The notes under the pieces are model-generated. The model saw nothing but the letters and a program-made list of their open reading frames with translations, had not been told where the DNA came from and made no database searches. A stretch of DNA of 64,000 nt, from assembly GCF_047730065.1 (NCBI RefSeq), contig NZ_CP159829.1, forward strand, positions 2,728,001 through 2,792,000. The letters are read 5' to 3'. Shown one piece after another: positions 43,557-52,792 of the stretch (within the stretch, counting starts at the first letter, position 1; the number at the start of each line of letters is the position of its first letter). The stretch is from Njordibacter sp028825405. GTDB taxonomy: Bacteria > Pseudomonadota > Gammaproteobacteria > Pseudomonadales > Balneatricaceae. Made by a program: the position numbers and the translations under genes.

Positions 43557-46496
43557 TTAGCCTAAATGAGCTGCTGTCCAATTAGCAAGGGCTTTTTGTG
43601 AGGCTTTAACTAACTCTGGCAGGTCTTCTAAAATTAAATCTGTACTGGTTGGTTGGCCATGCTTGACTTGGTTTTCCAACTGGTTGACCAATTGGTAGAG
43701 GGTTTCGAGGCCTAAACTGCCCGCCGCATTTTTAAAATTGTGTGCCAAATCACTCAGTTTTATCCAATCCGCTTCTTGCCGCGCAACTGCAATAGCCGCC
43801 AAATTTTTATGACAAGCTTGGGAAAAAAGGCTCACCATCTCCAACATACAAGCCTTACCTAAGACGCTAAGGTCATCATTAAGTAGTTTTTCATTCACCA
43901 ACTGAGCGGCAACTTCATTAGGCATCGATACCAAACGCTCTTGTGCCCTGTTAACCCCTAAGAGCAATTCATTTAAGCGCTCTGGATCAATTGGTTTACC
44001 CAAAAATCCATCTAAACCAGAGTTTAAATAAGAATCAACTTCTTCTGGGAAAATGTGTGCAGACATTGCAATAATGGGGATTTTCAATCCTAAACGTTTA
44101 TGCACTTGATGCATTCGAAGAGTGGTTTCAACCCCATCCATACCTGGCATACTAATATCCATTAGAATAAGATCAAAATGTTGCTCCGCCATAGTTAGCG
44201 CTTCAAATCCATCTTTTGCTAAAGTCACGCTATGGCCCTCATGACATAAATAACCTTCTACTACGATGCGGCCAATATCATTATCCTCAACCAAAAGCAC
44301 ACACATACTTGGCAATGGAATTTTTGGCTCAACATTTATCGGCGCTGCGGGAGCCCACTCTAAGTCTGGCCAATAGGGCAACTCAAACCATACTTTTGAG
44401 CCTTGCTTAATATCGTTCTCAATGCGGCTATCGATACCAATGGTGCCTTCCATGGCTTCCACCAGAGTTTTACAAATAGACAAACCTAAACCCGTACCAC
44501 CAAAGCGTCGAGAGGTTGACGCATCATATTGGGTGAAGGGCTGGAACAGGCTCTGATGCATCACTTGAGGGATACCTAAACCCGTATCACTGACTTCAAA
44601 ACGCAAGCGTTCCCCAGTACCATCGTCTTCTACTAAGCTAATGTGGAGCTCGATATAGCCTACCGTGGTAAATTTAATAGCATTACCTAGCAAGTTGAAT
44701 AACACTTGCTGTACTTTACCCTGATCGCCCACTAAAGTTTGGGCCTTAAGCTGCTGGGGAATATGCACATCGAGTTGTAAGCCTTTTTCTGCTGCAGCAC
44801 CTGACATTAGGGCCACCATATTGGCCTCTACCTTAGCTAACTCGTAGGGCAACTGTTCTACCTGCGTATGCCCCTGCTCTACCTTGGCATAATCTAAAAT
44901 ACCGTTCAAAATACCCAATAAGGCTTCGGCAGCGGCCTGACTTAAACCGATGTACTCCATTTGAAGGGAATCTAGTTGCGTTTTTTGCAACAACCTTAAC
45001 GTCCCCAGCACACCGCTCAAAGGCGTGCGAACTTCATGACTCATGGTGGCCAAAAATGCAGTTTTGGCCTGGTTTGCTTGTTCCGCTTCTGTGCGGGCAG
45101 TCTCATGCTTTTCAGCCGTGGCTAGTAGCTCTTGGTTGAGCTGCTGCAGCTGTCCTGTGCGCATCTGTATCTCTTGCTCTAACTCTGACTGATAGTTTCT
45201 TAGACGCAGTTCTACTGCCTCTTGCTGGTGTTCCAGCTGTTGGCGGGCGAGGGCATTTTCTTTAAACACCTGTACAGTTTTAGCCAACCGACCTAACTCA
45301 TCAGAACCACGAATTTGTAATTGATAGTCTAAATCACCTTTAGCTACAGCTAAAAAGGCCTGATTCAACTGGGTAAGTCGGTGAAAAAGATTGCGTTTAA
45401 CATAAAACCACAAAACACTAATAGCAACCACTGCCAAAATTAAACACGCCATCAATAATACATTGCGTCCATTAGCCACAGCGGTACGCGCCTCATCTGT
45501 GGCTGTTTGTACTTTTTCACCAGCCTCTCTACTAGCGGTATCAGCTTGTATCTTCAGGGCTTTGGTTAAGGTGGCACTGGCATTATTAAGCACGACTAAT
45601 TGGCGATGTACGTCTATGCTACTTCGTTGCAGAGAAAATAGATTGTTTGCTCTGCTGGGTGCAATATTAGCTTTAACGACTGACAACAAGTCTAAGCCTT
45701 GTTGGCGACGTCCTGGATCGTTGACTTCGGCAACACGGCGCTTAAGAACCTTCATATTAGTTTGAATTTCTTGTTCAAGTTTATACAAAGCGGGCACATT
45801 TGTTTGCTTGGGTAAGAGACTTAATAAACCCATAAGATTAACTGACCGCTCACGCAACTCGTACATCCGGTCCATGTGATCTAAATCAACTTCAATAAGG
45901 CGATCAAAAGCAAAATACAAGGCTTGTTCTTCCGTATTAGCATCTGCCAAATCATACAAACTGGATGCCACAGCCGTGGTCATGGTATTCGCATTGGCAA
46001 CTAAAGAGGTGCTAATATCATGAATCTTGCTCATGGCAAGCAAAGTTTCAGTTTGCAACACCCGCGCTTTTTGTAAATAGTTTAAGCGTTGCTTAACCAA
46101 GTTAATTTGGCGAACTAGGTTATCATTAATGTTGACACTCATACTTGCCAGCACCAAGTTGTTGAAAGCATAGTCACTGTCGCCGACTTTGCTGCTAGTT
46201 GAATCTTTCAGTTGCTGCAATTGATATTCGATGGCCGTGGTAATTTGCTTGCGCTCAAGCTCATTAGTGACGCCTAAAAGCGCGGGGGCCGCAGTGGCTA
46301 AACTGGCGTTAATTTTGGCTAACCTGTGAGCGACCATGATGCTGGGTATGGCTTCGTCAATGACTGAGTTTTGTTTACTGGCCACGCGCTCATAACCTTG
46401 CCAGCCGATGACGGCAGCAACTAATAACAAACTAATGGTTAAGGTCATGGCCAGCAGCAATTTACTGCCGACACCAAGGTTGACAGCCATAGGCAC
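43557..46496 (-). CDS. torS: TorS-type tripartite hybrid sensor kinase
   Basis: A 979-residue protein. A membrane helix at ~13-33 and a long helical periplasmic sensor are followed by a second membrane helix at ~342-365. Then come HAMP (~366-420), a coiled coil, HisKA with the phospho-His in MSHEVRTPLSG (~484), an HATPase with GTGLGLSIC (~655-710), a receiver domain with LILMDISMPGMDG (Asp ~779) and an HPt domain with LAHNFKNAAGSLG (His ~917). This is the full TorS layout. The frame opens at 46496. It is divergent from torT, its periplasmic partner, and convergent with torR. Confidence 0.92.
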   Translation of the reverse strand: MPMAVNLGVGSKLLLAMTLTISLLLVAAVIGWQGYERVASKQNSVIDEAIPSIMVAHRLAKINASLATAAPALLGVTNELERKQITTAIEYQLQQLKDSTSSKVGDSDYAFNNLVLASMSVNINDNLVRQINLVKQRLNYLQKARVLQTETLLAMSKIHDISTSLVANANTMTTAVASSLYDLADANTEEQALYFAFDRLIEVDLDHMDRMYELRERSVNLMGLLSLLPKQTNVPALYKLEQEIQTNMKVLKRRVAEVNDPGRRQQGLDLLSVVKANIAPSRANNLFSLQRSSIDVHRQLVVLNNASATLTKALKIQADTASREAGEKVQTATDEARTAVANGRNVLLMACLILAVVAISVLWFYVKRNLFHRLTQLNQAFLAVAKGDLDYQLQIRGSDELGRLAKTVQVFKENALARQQLEHQQEAVELRLRNYQSELEQEIQMRTGQLQQLNQELLATAEKHETARTEAEQANQAKTAFLATMSHEVRTPLSGVLGTLRLLQKTQLDSLQMEYIGLSQAAAEALLGILNGILDYAKVEQGHTQVEQLPYELAKVEANMVALMSGAAAEKGLQLDVHIPQQLKAQTLVGDQGKVQQVLFNLLGNAIKFTTVGYIELHISLVEDDGTGERLRFEVSDTGLGIPQVMHQSLFQPFTQYDASTSRRFGGTGLGLSICKTLVEAMEGTIGIDSRIENDIKQGSKVWFELPYWPDLEWAPAAPINVEPKIPLPSMCVLLVEDNDIGRIVVEGYLCHEGHSVTLAKDGFEALTMAEQHFDLILMDISMPGMDGVETTLRMHQVHKRLGLKIPIIAMSAHIFPEEVDSYLNSGLDGFLGKPIDPERLNELLLGVNRAQERLVSMPNEVAAQLVNEKLLNDDLSVLGKACMLEMVSLFSQACHKNLAAIAVARQEADWIKLSDLAHNFKNAAGSLGLETLYQLVNQLENQVKHGQPTSTDLILEDLPELVKASQKALANWTAAHLG

Positions 46497-46593
46497 TCAG
46501 AAGGTAGACTAACGTAGGCGTAAAATACCACAATACACGATGGTACCAAAGTCGCTTTTAATCATCACATGGGCCACATGAGATAGTAAACAC

Positions 46594-47658
46594 ATGATTT
46601 CTCGTTTAAAACATTGTTTAAGCTTTATTGTATGTCTTGGGATCAGCACCCCAACTTTCGCTGTGTGGGACATCGTCGCTTGGGATCCTCCACTTGACTA
46701 TGAGGGCCAAACCCGATCATTAATGTACCAACCCATAGGGGAGGCCAGCCAAGCATGGCACTTGTGTGTCACTTATCCACACCTTAAAGACCCTTACTGG
46801 CTGAGTGTTAACTATGGCATGGTAGAAGAGGTTAAAAGGCTAGGCGTTAACATGCGAGTGCTTGAAGCCGGAGGTTATCCCCAGCTAGCGACTCAAGTGG
46901 AGCAACTTAGTCATTGTGTCGATGCCGCTAGTGATGCCATTATCGTAGGCACTGTTTCTTTTAATGGCCTATCGCCTAGTATTCGTACAATTGCAAAAAC
47001 CACACCGGTTATTGCCGCTGTAAACGACATTGCCAACGTCGGCATCAGCGCTAAAGCGGGTGTGTCTTGGTACAGTATGGGACAAAAAGTGGGCCAATAC
47101 CTTGCCCAACGTCACCCAACTAAGGGGACCAATGAAGCAAAAGTGGCATGGTTTCCTGGCCCTAAAGAGTCGGGTTGGGTGGGTTTTATCAATGATGGTT
47201 TTCATGATGGCATTGCTGATTCAGGGGTTAGCATAGTGGCTGTGAAATGGGGTGATACTGGCAAGGAAATTCAGCGTAATTTGCTGCAAGAAGTGTTGGA
47301 GGAAACCGATGATTTTGATTACATCGTGGGTACTGCGTTAACAGCAGATGCCGCTGTGAGTGAATTACTTAATCGCAATTTACGTGGCAAAATTAACATC
47401 GTTTCTACCTATTTTACGCATAATGTATTTCGCGGTATCAAACGCGGACATATTTTAGCAGCCCCAACTGACTCCCCTGTATTACAAGGCCGTATAGCAG
47501 TCGATCAGGCTGTTCGAATTCTTGAAGGGAAACTCACAGAACCCCACCTGAGTCCTCGTATACTCATGATTGACCAACAAAATGTGGGTAGTTTTGACAC
47601 AACTACATCATTGGCCCCTGCCTCATTTTGGCCTACCTTTGAGGTTAAATCAGATTGA
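46594..47658 (+). CDS. torT: TorT-type periplasmic TMAO-binding sensor protein
   Basis: A 354-residue protein with a Sec signal peptide ending near residue 23 (PTFAVW). The rest has the sugar-binding-like type I periplasmic fold of TorT. In the Tor system TMAO-bound TorT changes its fit to the TorS periplasmic domain and triggers phosphorelay. Divergent placement next to torS supports the call. No torC, torA or torD gene is adjacent, unlike in enteric genomes. Confidence 0.87.
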   Translation: MISRLKHCLSFIVCLGISTPTFAVWDIVAWDPPLDYEGQTRSLMYQPIGEASQAWHLCVTYPHLKDPYWLSVNYGMVEEVKRLGVNMRVLEAGGYPQLATQVEQLSHCVDAASDAIIVGTVSFNGLSPSIRTIAKTTPVIAAVNDIANVGISAKAGVSWYSMGQKVGQYLAQRHPTKGTNEAKVAWFPGPKESGWVGFINDGFHDGIADSGVSIVAVKWGDTGKEIQRNLLQEVLEETDDFDYIVGTALTADAAVSELLNRNLRGKINIVSTYFTHNVFRGIKRGHILAAPTDSPVLQGRIAVDQAVRILEGKLTEPHLSPRILMIDQQNVGSFDTTTSLAPASFWPTFEVKSD

Positions 47659-47742
47659 CTATACTTTAAGAAGGCGTATTTCAGTCACCTCAGGCAACAC
47701 AAAAAAAATCTACAAGTTAGCATTTTAGGTAAAGAGATATTT

Positions 47743-48363
47743 ATGACTTATAAACTATATTACGCAGCAGAAAGCGCCTCGATGGGCATCCGCTTGATTT
47801 TAGAAGAGCTAGGAATGCCCTATGAGTTAATACAATCAACCACAGACAAAGACGTACAACGCCCCCCTGAGCAAGTATTGATCAACCCCAATGGCTGGTT
47901 ACCCGTTTTAGTGTGGGATGAAGGGGCCATGTACGAAGCCGCAGCAATTACTATATTTTTATGCGATCGCCACCCAGAGGCAAATCTCGCACCACGCTTT
48001 GATAATCCACAACGAGGGGTTTATTTACAAACATTAGTGTACTTTTCCAGCACCATTCAAAACGCTTTTCAACTCGGTTACTACCCTGATCGGTTCGCAG
48101 ATACGCTCGAAGGTGAACAGAGTGCAAAACACCGAGGGATCAGGCGCTTACGTGAAACATGGACAGTAATAAATGATCAGATTGGTGACAACACATGGGT
48201 GCTTGGTGAGCAGTTTAGCGCTGTTGATATCTACCTTTTTATGCTCACCACTTGGCTAGATCCCCTGCGGGAACATCCAACAATTGACGAATTTGCTAAC
48301 GTCAAGCGCATCGCTGATGCAGTGAGCAATCGACCCAAAACACGAGCTATATACCGCATCTAA
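47743..48363 (+). CDS. glutathione S-transferase family protein
   Basis: A 206-residue cytosolic protein. The thioredoxin-like N-terminal domain (residues ~1-80) has an S-rich entry (YYAAESASMGIRLILEE) and the cis-Pro/ESAA-like region VLINPNGWLPVL...AMYEAAAI. The all-alpha C-terminal domain has a conserved D near FSAVDIYLFML. It resembles GST families that use glutathione for conjugation or isomerisation. It is on the same strand as torT but separated by 84 bases, and its substrate is unknown. Confidence 0.87.
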   Translation: MTYKLYYAAESASMGIRLILEELGMPYELIQSTTDKDVQRPPEQVLINPNGWLPVLVWDEGAMYEAAAITIFLCDRHPEANLAPRFDNPQRGVYLQTLVYFSSTIQNAFQLGYYPDRFADTLEGEQSAKHRGIRRLRETWTVINDQIGDNTWVLGEQFSAVDIYLFMLTTWLDPLREHPTIDEFANVKRIADAVSNRPKTRAIYRI

Positions 48364-48413
48364 AGGCAGACATTTACACAAGGGTGAATACAATGTAAGC
48401 ATGGGAGCTTTAT

Positions 48414-48435
48414 CTCTGCCCTGATAAAGGCAGAG
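48414..48435. terminator. hairpin between converging GST and ArnT-like genes
   Basis: CTCTGCC-CTGATAAA-GGCAGAG forms a perfect seven-base-pair stem in the 79-base gap between two converging genes. No T tract follows on either side, so it is a weak terminator candidate. Confidence 0.4.
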
Positions 48436-48442
48436 TTAAGCC

Positions 48443-49894
48443 TTAAGGGTTAAGAAACGCTAACTTAAAGCGCATGTTCTCAATACGCGGCTCCAACCTT
48501 GCCCCAAAGTGGGCCACTGTGGTTTCCCACTGCTGAGCTGGAATGGCCACGTATACGCCTTGCTGTTGCACTGCTAAGTTTTCTAACTGGTCTAAGCGCA
48601 CCGGTTTGGCCTGATCATGGCTATAAAAACGTGCCGAAAACTCAAGTTCAGCGCCAAGGTAATAAAGCCTTGACCAATTATCAGAGTTGCCATTTTTTGG
48701 CTGTTGCGCAACGTATTCAGCAATGCGCTTTTCTGTTTTCATTAAATCGTTATTGTTGGCAATCAACACGCTAAAAACCAATGCCCCAATCGGCATCAAC
48801 CACATTACTATGGTAAAGCCTAGCTGACGCCATTTTTGTCCATTATTGAGTTTGACCATGGCCCAACCCATCAGTAAAGCAAATGCGGGCATCGAGGGCA
48901 AAGCATAGGTCCAGATTACATTGCCTGCTGGTGTAAAGAAGACGGGCGTAACTAGCCCCCATAGCAGCACATACATGATTGCTGGCTGTTTAGCAGCCTG
49001 CCAGAGCGATTGACGCCAACGGCTCTTAAACAGGTGGCCAATCAGTAATAACAACGCTAATGGCCCCCAAGGCAAAGACCCAACCAACCAATACAGCCAA
49101 ATCATACCTTTGGGTTCTTGGTGGGCACGGCCATAGAGGTCCCCCGACCAGCCAGGATCCACAAAGCGCATAAAGTGTTCGCCCACAATAAAATAGTTAA
49201 TGAAACCTGGAGTTTTTAGTTCTGCTAATATGTACCAAGGTAAAGCAATCGCTAAGGTGAGCAAGATGCCTCGCACCCAAGGCATTGAGCGTAAGTAAAA
49301 CATGAGCTTACCTTGAAGCAATACCCATATGCCGATAGGTGCGCCGCTAATGACTAGTGCCAGTGGGCCTTTAGCCAACAACCCAATGCCTAAACCAATA
49401 AATAATCCATAGCGCCAATACCAATATTTTTCCTTAGGTGCTAAATAAAATGCCACCATAGACCAAGTCGTTCCCAAAACTAAGAAGGGGTCTGTCATCA
49501 CCGTGCCTGCTGCTAAAAAGGTGAGTAACATGCCGCTATAAACAACTAAGCTGGCTAAAGCCACTTGGGTATTAATCACAGAAAGAGCAAGACGCCATAG
49601 CATCCAAGCTGTTGCTAAGAATGCTAACAATGCGGGTAAACGGCCTGCAAATTCATTGATGCCAAATAGCTTAAAGGCAATAGCTTGGGCCCAAAACGAC
49701 AAAGGAGGTTTTCCCCAAAAAGGCACATTGGGTTCAAACCATGGTGTAATCCAATCATTGGTAGTGAGCATTAATCGCGCAATTTCAGCATACCTAGGTT
49801 CCGTTGTATCAGCCAATGGCACCACAATCATGGCAATAATTCGCACCAACAATAAGGTACCAAATAACCAAATAAGATTAGTCCGTTGTAACAT
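48443..49894 (-). CDS. ArnT/PMT-like integral membrane glycosyltransferase
   Basis: A 483-residue protein with ~11-13 membrane helices. The N-terminal part shows the GT-C/PMT signature with acidic residues after the first helix (LADTTEPRYAEIARLML) and FWGKPPLSFWAQ, as in ArnT, which transfers 4-amino-arabinose from a lipid carrier to lipid A. The ATG at 49894 overlaps the GT2 stop by 17 bases; the longer open frame to 50035 runs deep into the neighbour. In a gtrA-gtrB-like operon it is probably the last enzyme, moving a sugar from undecaprenyl phosphate to a surface polymer. Confidence 0.85.
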   Translation of the reverse strand: MLQRTNLIWLFGTLLLVRIIAMIVVPLADTTEPRYAEIARLMLTTNDWITPWFEPNVPFWGKPPLSFWAQAIAFKLFGINEFAGRLPALLAFLATAWMLWRLALSVINTQVALASLVVYSGMLLTFLAAGTVMTDPFLVLGTTWSMVAFYLAPKEKYWYWRYGLFIGLGIGLLAKGPLALVISGAPIGIWVLLQGKLMFYLRSMPWVRGILLTLAIALPWYILAELKTPGFINYFIVGEHFMRFVDPGWSGDLYGRAHQEPKGMIWLYWLVGSLPWGPLALLLLIGHLFKSRWRQSLWQAAKQPAIMYVLLWGLVTPVFFTPAGNVIWTYALPSMPAFALLMGWAMVKLNNGQKWRQLGFTIVMWLMPIGALVFSVLIANNNDLMKTEKRIAEYVAQQPKNGNSDNWSRLYYLGAELEFSARFYSHDQAKPVRLDQLENLAVQQQGVYVAIPAQQWETTVAHFGARLEPRIENMRFKLAFLNP

Positions 49895-50921
49895 TAACTG
49901 GAGTTCCTTGTGCTGCTTCAGAAGAGTGATTGTGAGCTGGCTGGAGTGACTGTTGCACAACCTCTTGAATAATAAACAGGGGCCGCTGTTTAGCCTCAAA
50001 GTAAGTTTTTCCCACATATTCGCCCAGCACACCAATAGACAGCAGTTGCACCCCTCCTAAAAATGTAATCATGGCGATAATAGAAGGATAACCATCTAAG
50101 TCGTTACCAAAAAATAGGGTTTTAAAGACGATCCAAGCACCAAAAATACCACCTAATATAGCGGTAATGAGTCCTAACAGCACCATGGCTCTTAGTGGCG
50201 CAATGGAGAAAGACGTAATGCCTTCAAAGGCCAAGCCAAAGAGGTTAAAATAATTCCACTTAGTTTGGCCTGCGGCACGATCCGCCACATCATATTGCAT
50301 CACATGGGTAGGATAGCCCACCCATGCAAATAAGCCTTTCATATAGCGGTTGCGCTCTGGCAACTGGTTAAGCGAATCCACAGATCGGCGGCTCATGAGC
50401 CGAAAATCTCCTGTATCCTCGGGGATATTCATAGAGCCAGTAATACGATTCATAATGCGATAGTAAACATAGGAACCTGATTTCTTGAGCCACGATTCAC
50501 CTGACCTGTCGCGCCGTTTCATGGCCACGATATCAGCCCCAGCCCGCCATTTCTCTAGCATGTCAGGAATCAATTCAGGGGGGTTTTGTAAATCTGCATC
50601 AAGCACAATAATGACTTCACCCCGGGCCTGCTCTAAACCCGCCGATAGCGCTGCCTCTTTGCCAAAGTTACGGGACAAAATGACAGCCCTAACGCATGCA
50701 TCTTGTTGCGCTTGACGAATCAAAAAATCTGCACTGGAATCCTTACTGCCATCATCCACCATCACCATTTCGTAGTCTAACTTGAGGCCGTGCATCACTT
50801 TTCGGACACGCTCAAATAATAAGGGCAACACTTCCATTTCGTTAAACACCGGAATAACTAATGAAATAACCGGGGTCGTTTTCGCTGCCGTAGAAGTTTG
50901 ACTAAGTATCTGATTTTGCAC
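49878..50921 (-). CDS. family 2 glycosyltransferase (GtrB/ArnC/DPM-like)
   Basis: A ~347-residue protein. The GT-A domain has VIPVFNEMEVLP, VDDGSKDSS and VLDADLQNPPELIPDM (metal-binding DxD-type), and two C-terminal membrane helices follow. It would load a sugar from a nucleotide onto undecaprenyl phosphate at the cytosolic face. The GTG at 50921, 8 bases after AAAAGG, is preferred over the TTG at 50930. It overlaps the end of the GtrA-family gene. Confidence 0.87.
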   Translation of the reverse strand: MQNQILSQTSTAAKTTPVISLVIPVFNEMEVLPLLFERVRKVMHGLKLDYEMVMVDDGSKDSSADFLIRQAQQDACVRAVILSRNFGKEAALSAGLEQARGEVIIVLDADLQNPPELIPDMLEKWRAGADIVAMKRRDRSGESWLKKSGSYVYYRIMNRITGSMNIPEDTGDFRLMSRRSVDSLNQLPERNRYMKGLFAWVGYPTHVMQYDVADRAAGQTKWNYFNLFGLAFEGITSFSIAPLRAMVLLGLITAILGGIFGAWIVFKTLFFGNDLDGYPSIIAMITFLGGVQLLSIGVLGEYVGKTYFEAKQRPLFIIQEVVQQSLQPAHNHSSEAAQGTPVNVTTD

Positions 50922-51309
50922 GAAATACAACCTTTTTATACAACAGAAAATTTACCAGCATAATAATACTTGTGGTGACAACTTGGGCCGCCAACGGCTC
51001 TGAAAATAAACCACCATAAAGGCTATAGAAGAGCCCTAAATTCAGTAACCAACTGATTGACACAGCTGGTATATAGGCTAGCAAGGCTTGTTTGTGCAGA
51101 CGTTTGGTTTTAAAAGTGAAAAAATACTGTAGAAAATAGTTCACTACAGCACCTACAAAAGCCCCAATACTCGATGCTAACACGGCCTCTACTTGCAGAT
51201 GAATTAAACCCCATAGCGTCGCCCAGTGAACCGCCGTAGCTATACCGCCACTGACCAAAAAGCGCAATACGAGCTTAACAAGCCTTAAAAGGGATGATGT
51301 GTTTGCCAT
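50902..51309 (-). CDS. GtrA-family membrane protein (lipid-linked sugar flippase candidate)
   Basis: A 135-residue protein with four membrane helices and the GtrA-family N-terminal segment RFLVSGGIATAVHW, plus GAFVGAVVNYFLQYFFTFK. GtrA proteins are thought to flip undecaprenyl-phosphate-linked sugars. It is the first gene of the gtrA-GT2-ArnT-like operon, which matches serotype-conversion or lipid-modification sets. Confidence 0.87.
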   Translation of the reverse strand: MANTSSLLRLVKLVLRFLVSGGIATAVHWATLWGLIHLQVEAVLASSIGAFVGAVVNYFLQYFFTFKTKRLHKQALLAYIPAVSISWLLNLGLFYSLYGGLFSEPLAAQVVTTSIIMLVNFLLYKKVVFRAKSDT

Positions 51310-51464
51310 CTAAAGGGCCGTTTCTAAATAGTCATGGGTCTACGAGTGCAAAATTATAAAATAATTCCCCTCTCAGAACAATCAATCAATAAACCAAGCA
51401 TAGACCGTGAACGCTCCCGTAGTATATAGTGCGGCGAGACGAAATATCGAATAGGTTATAGTTC

Positions 51465-51887
51465 ATGAGTAGGACTCAAAGTTTATTATTAATTGCTGGC
51501 TCATTACTGGTAGCTGCATTGAGTAGCTACACCTATTTGGCCAAACAAAATAGTCCTGATCGATGGTATAGCCAAGCCCAAGTCGACCAGGGTGCAACTT
51601 TATACTTAGATTATTGCGCAGCCTGTCATGGCAACCAAGGCCAAGGTGCAGAAAACTGGACCCAGCTTGATGCCTCTGGTAAACGTCCCGCGCCACCTCT
51701 GAACGGCAGTGGCCATACATGGCACCATTCTTTAGCTAATCTTACTCACACTATTGCTCAGGGTCGTGGCACCATGCCTGCTTGGAAAGACACCATGACA
51801 GAAGCCCAGATTATAGCCACTGTGGCATGGACTCAAAGCCATTGGTCCAAAGCCATATACGATGCTTGGTCCAAGGCAAATCCATGA
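51465..51887 (+). CDS. c-type cytochrome, single heme
   Basis: A 140-residue protein with an N-terminal membrane or signal helix (residues ~5-25). The heme site is CAACH (~residue 47) and the distal Met is probably in GTMPAWKD. This is a typical class I cytochrome c exported to the periplasm, possibly membrane-anchored. Its stop overlaps the following exporter gene (ATGA), but a functional link is not obvious. Confidence 0.87.
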   Translation: MSRTQSLLLIAGSLLVAALSSYTYLAKQNSPDRWYSQAQVDQGATLYLDYCAACHGNQGQGAENWTQLDASGKRPAPPLNGSGHTWHHSLANLTHTIAQGRGTMPAWKDTMTEAQIIATVAWTQSHWSKAIYDAWSKANP

Positions 51888-52792
51888 CTCAGCTGACCCA
51901 ATCCCAAATCACAAGTCCTGATCACCGTTATCGTAATGGTGCAATTATGGTCATTATATGTGGCTTGCTGTGGAGCACTGCTGGCGTTGGTGTGCGCTAC
52001 ATTAGCGAAGCATCGGGCTGGCATATCGTGTTTTTCCGCTCTGTGGGCTTAATTTTCACCATATTTATGGTCATGGCGTGGCATCATAAAGGCGATATCA
52101 TCACTCCCTTAAAAGGCGCTAATAAGCTGAGCTTTTTAGCGGGTATATTTTTAGGCGCTTCCTTTTTTGGCAATATTTTTGCCTTGCTTCACACCAGTGT
52201 GGCTAACGTCACCTTTCTTTTGAGTTCGTCACCTTTTATCGCCGCTTTACTGGGCTGGTTTATCCTTGGCGAGCGGGTTAAGAGGCGAACTTGGGCAGCC
52301 ATTGCTCTGACGAGTATCGGTGTGAGTGTGATGGTAGGTCACGCACTCAATGGAGACGGCTTGATCGGTATGGCTTTTGCCTTAATGATGGCAGTATCCT
52401 ACGCCGCTTTTAGTGTGATCATGCGCCGTGGAAAAGGGGGTGATATGTTACCTGCAGCCCTAATTGGTGGTATTTTTTCTATGCTAGTGGCAACCTTTGC
52501 TATTGAAGATTTTTTCATCAGTTGGGCAGACCTTGCTATTTGCCTGGCCCTTGGCTGTTTTCAGATGGGATTAGCCTTAGTCTTATTCATTGCTGGGTCA
52601 AAACACGTACCTGCTGCTGAGCTGACCTTACTGACCATGCTTGAGGTGATCTTGAGCCCTATTTGGGTTTGGTTTTTATTTAATGAGCACCCAGGCAATT
52701 GGACCCTCATTGGTGGCAGCATTATTATGCTAGGAGTAGTGGTACAAGCCACCGGCGCTCGCCGCCGTCATCCCCAAACTCAAATGCTTTAA
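51884..52792 (+). CDS. EamA-family drug/metabolite exporter (DMT superfamily)
   Basis: A 302-residue protein with ten predicted membrane helices in two EamA halves (residues ~20-150 and ~165-295). The start is the ATG at 51884 overlapping the cytochrome stop; the frame open to 51782 lies within the cytochrome gene. The substrate is unknown. The gene ends directly against the stop of copA on the other strand, with no gap. Confidence 0.87.
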   Translation: MTQLTQSQITSPDHRYRNGAIMVIICGLLWSTAGVGVRYISEASGWHIVFFRSVGLIFTIFMVMAWHHKGDIITPLKGANKLSFLAGIFLGASFFGNIFALLHTSVANVTFLLSSSPFIAALLGWFILGERVKRRTWAAIALTSIGVSVMVGHALNGDGLIGMAFALMMAVSYAAFSVIMRRGKGGDMLPAALIGGIFSMLVATFAIEDFFISWADLAICLALGCFQMGLALVLFIAGSKHVPAAELTLLTMLEVILSPIWVWFLFNEHPGNWTLIGGSIIMLGVVVQATGARRRHPQTQML

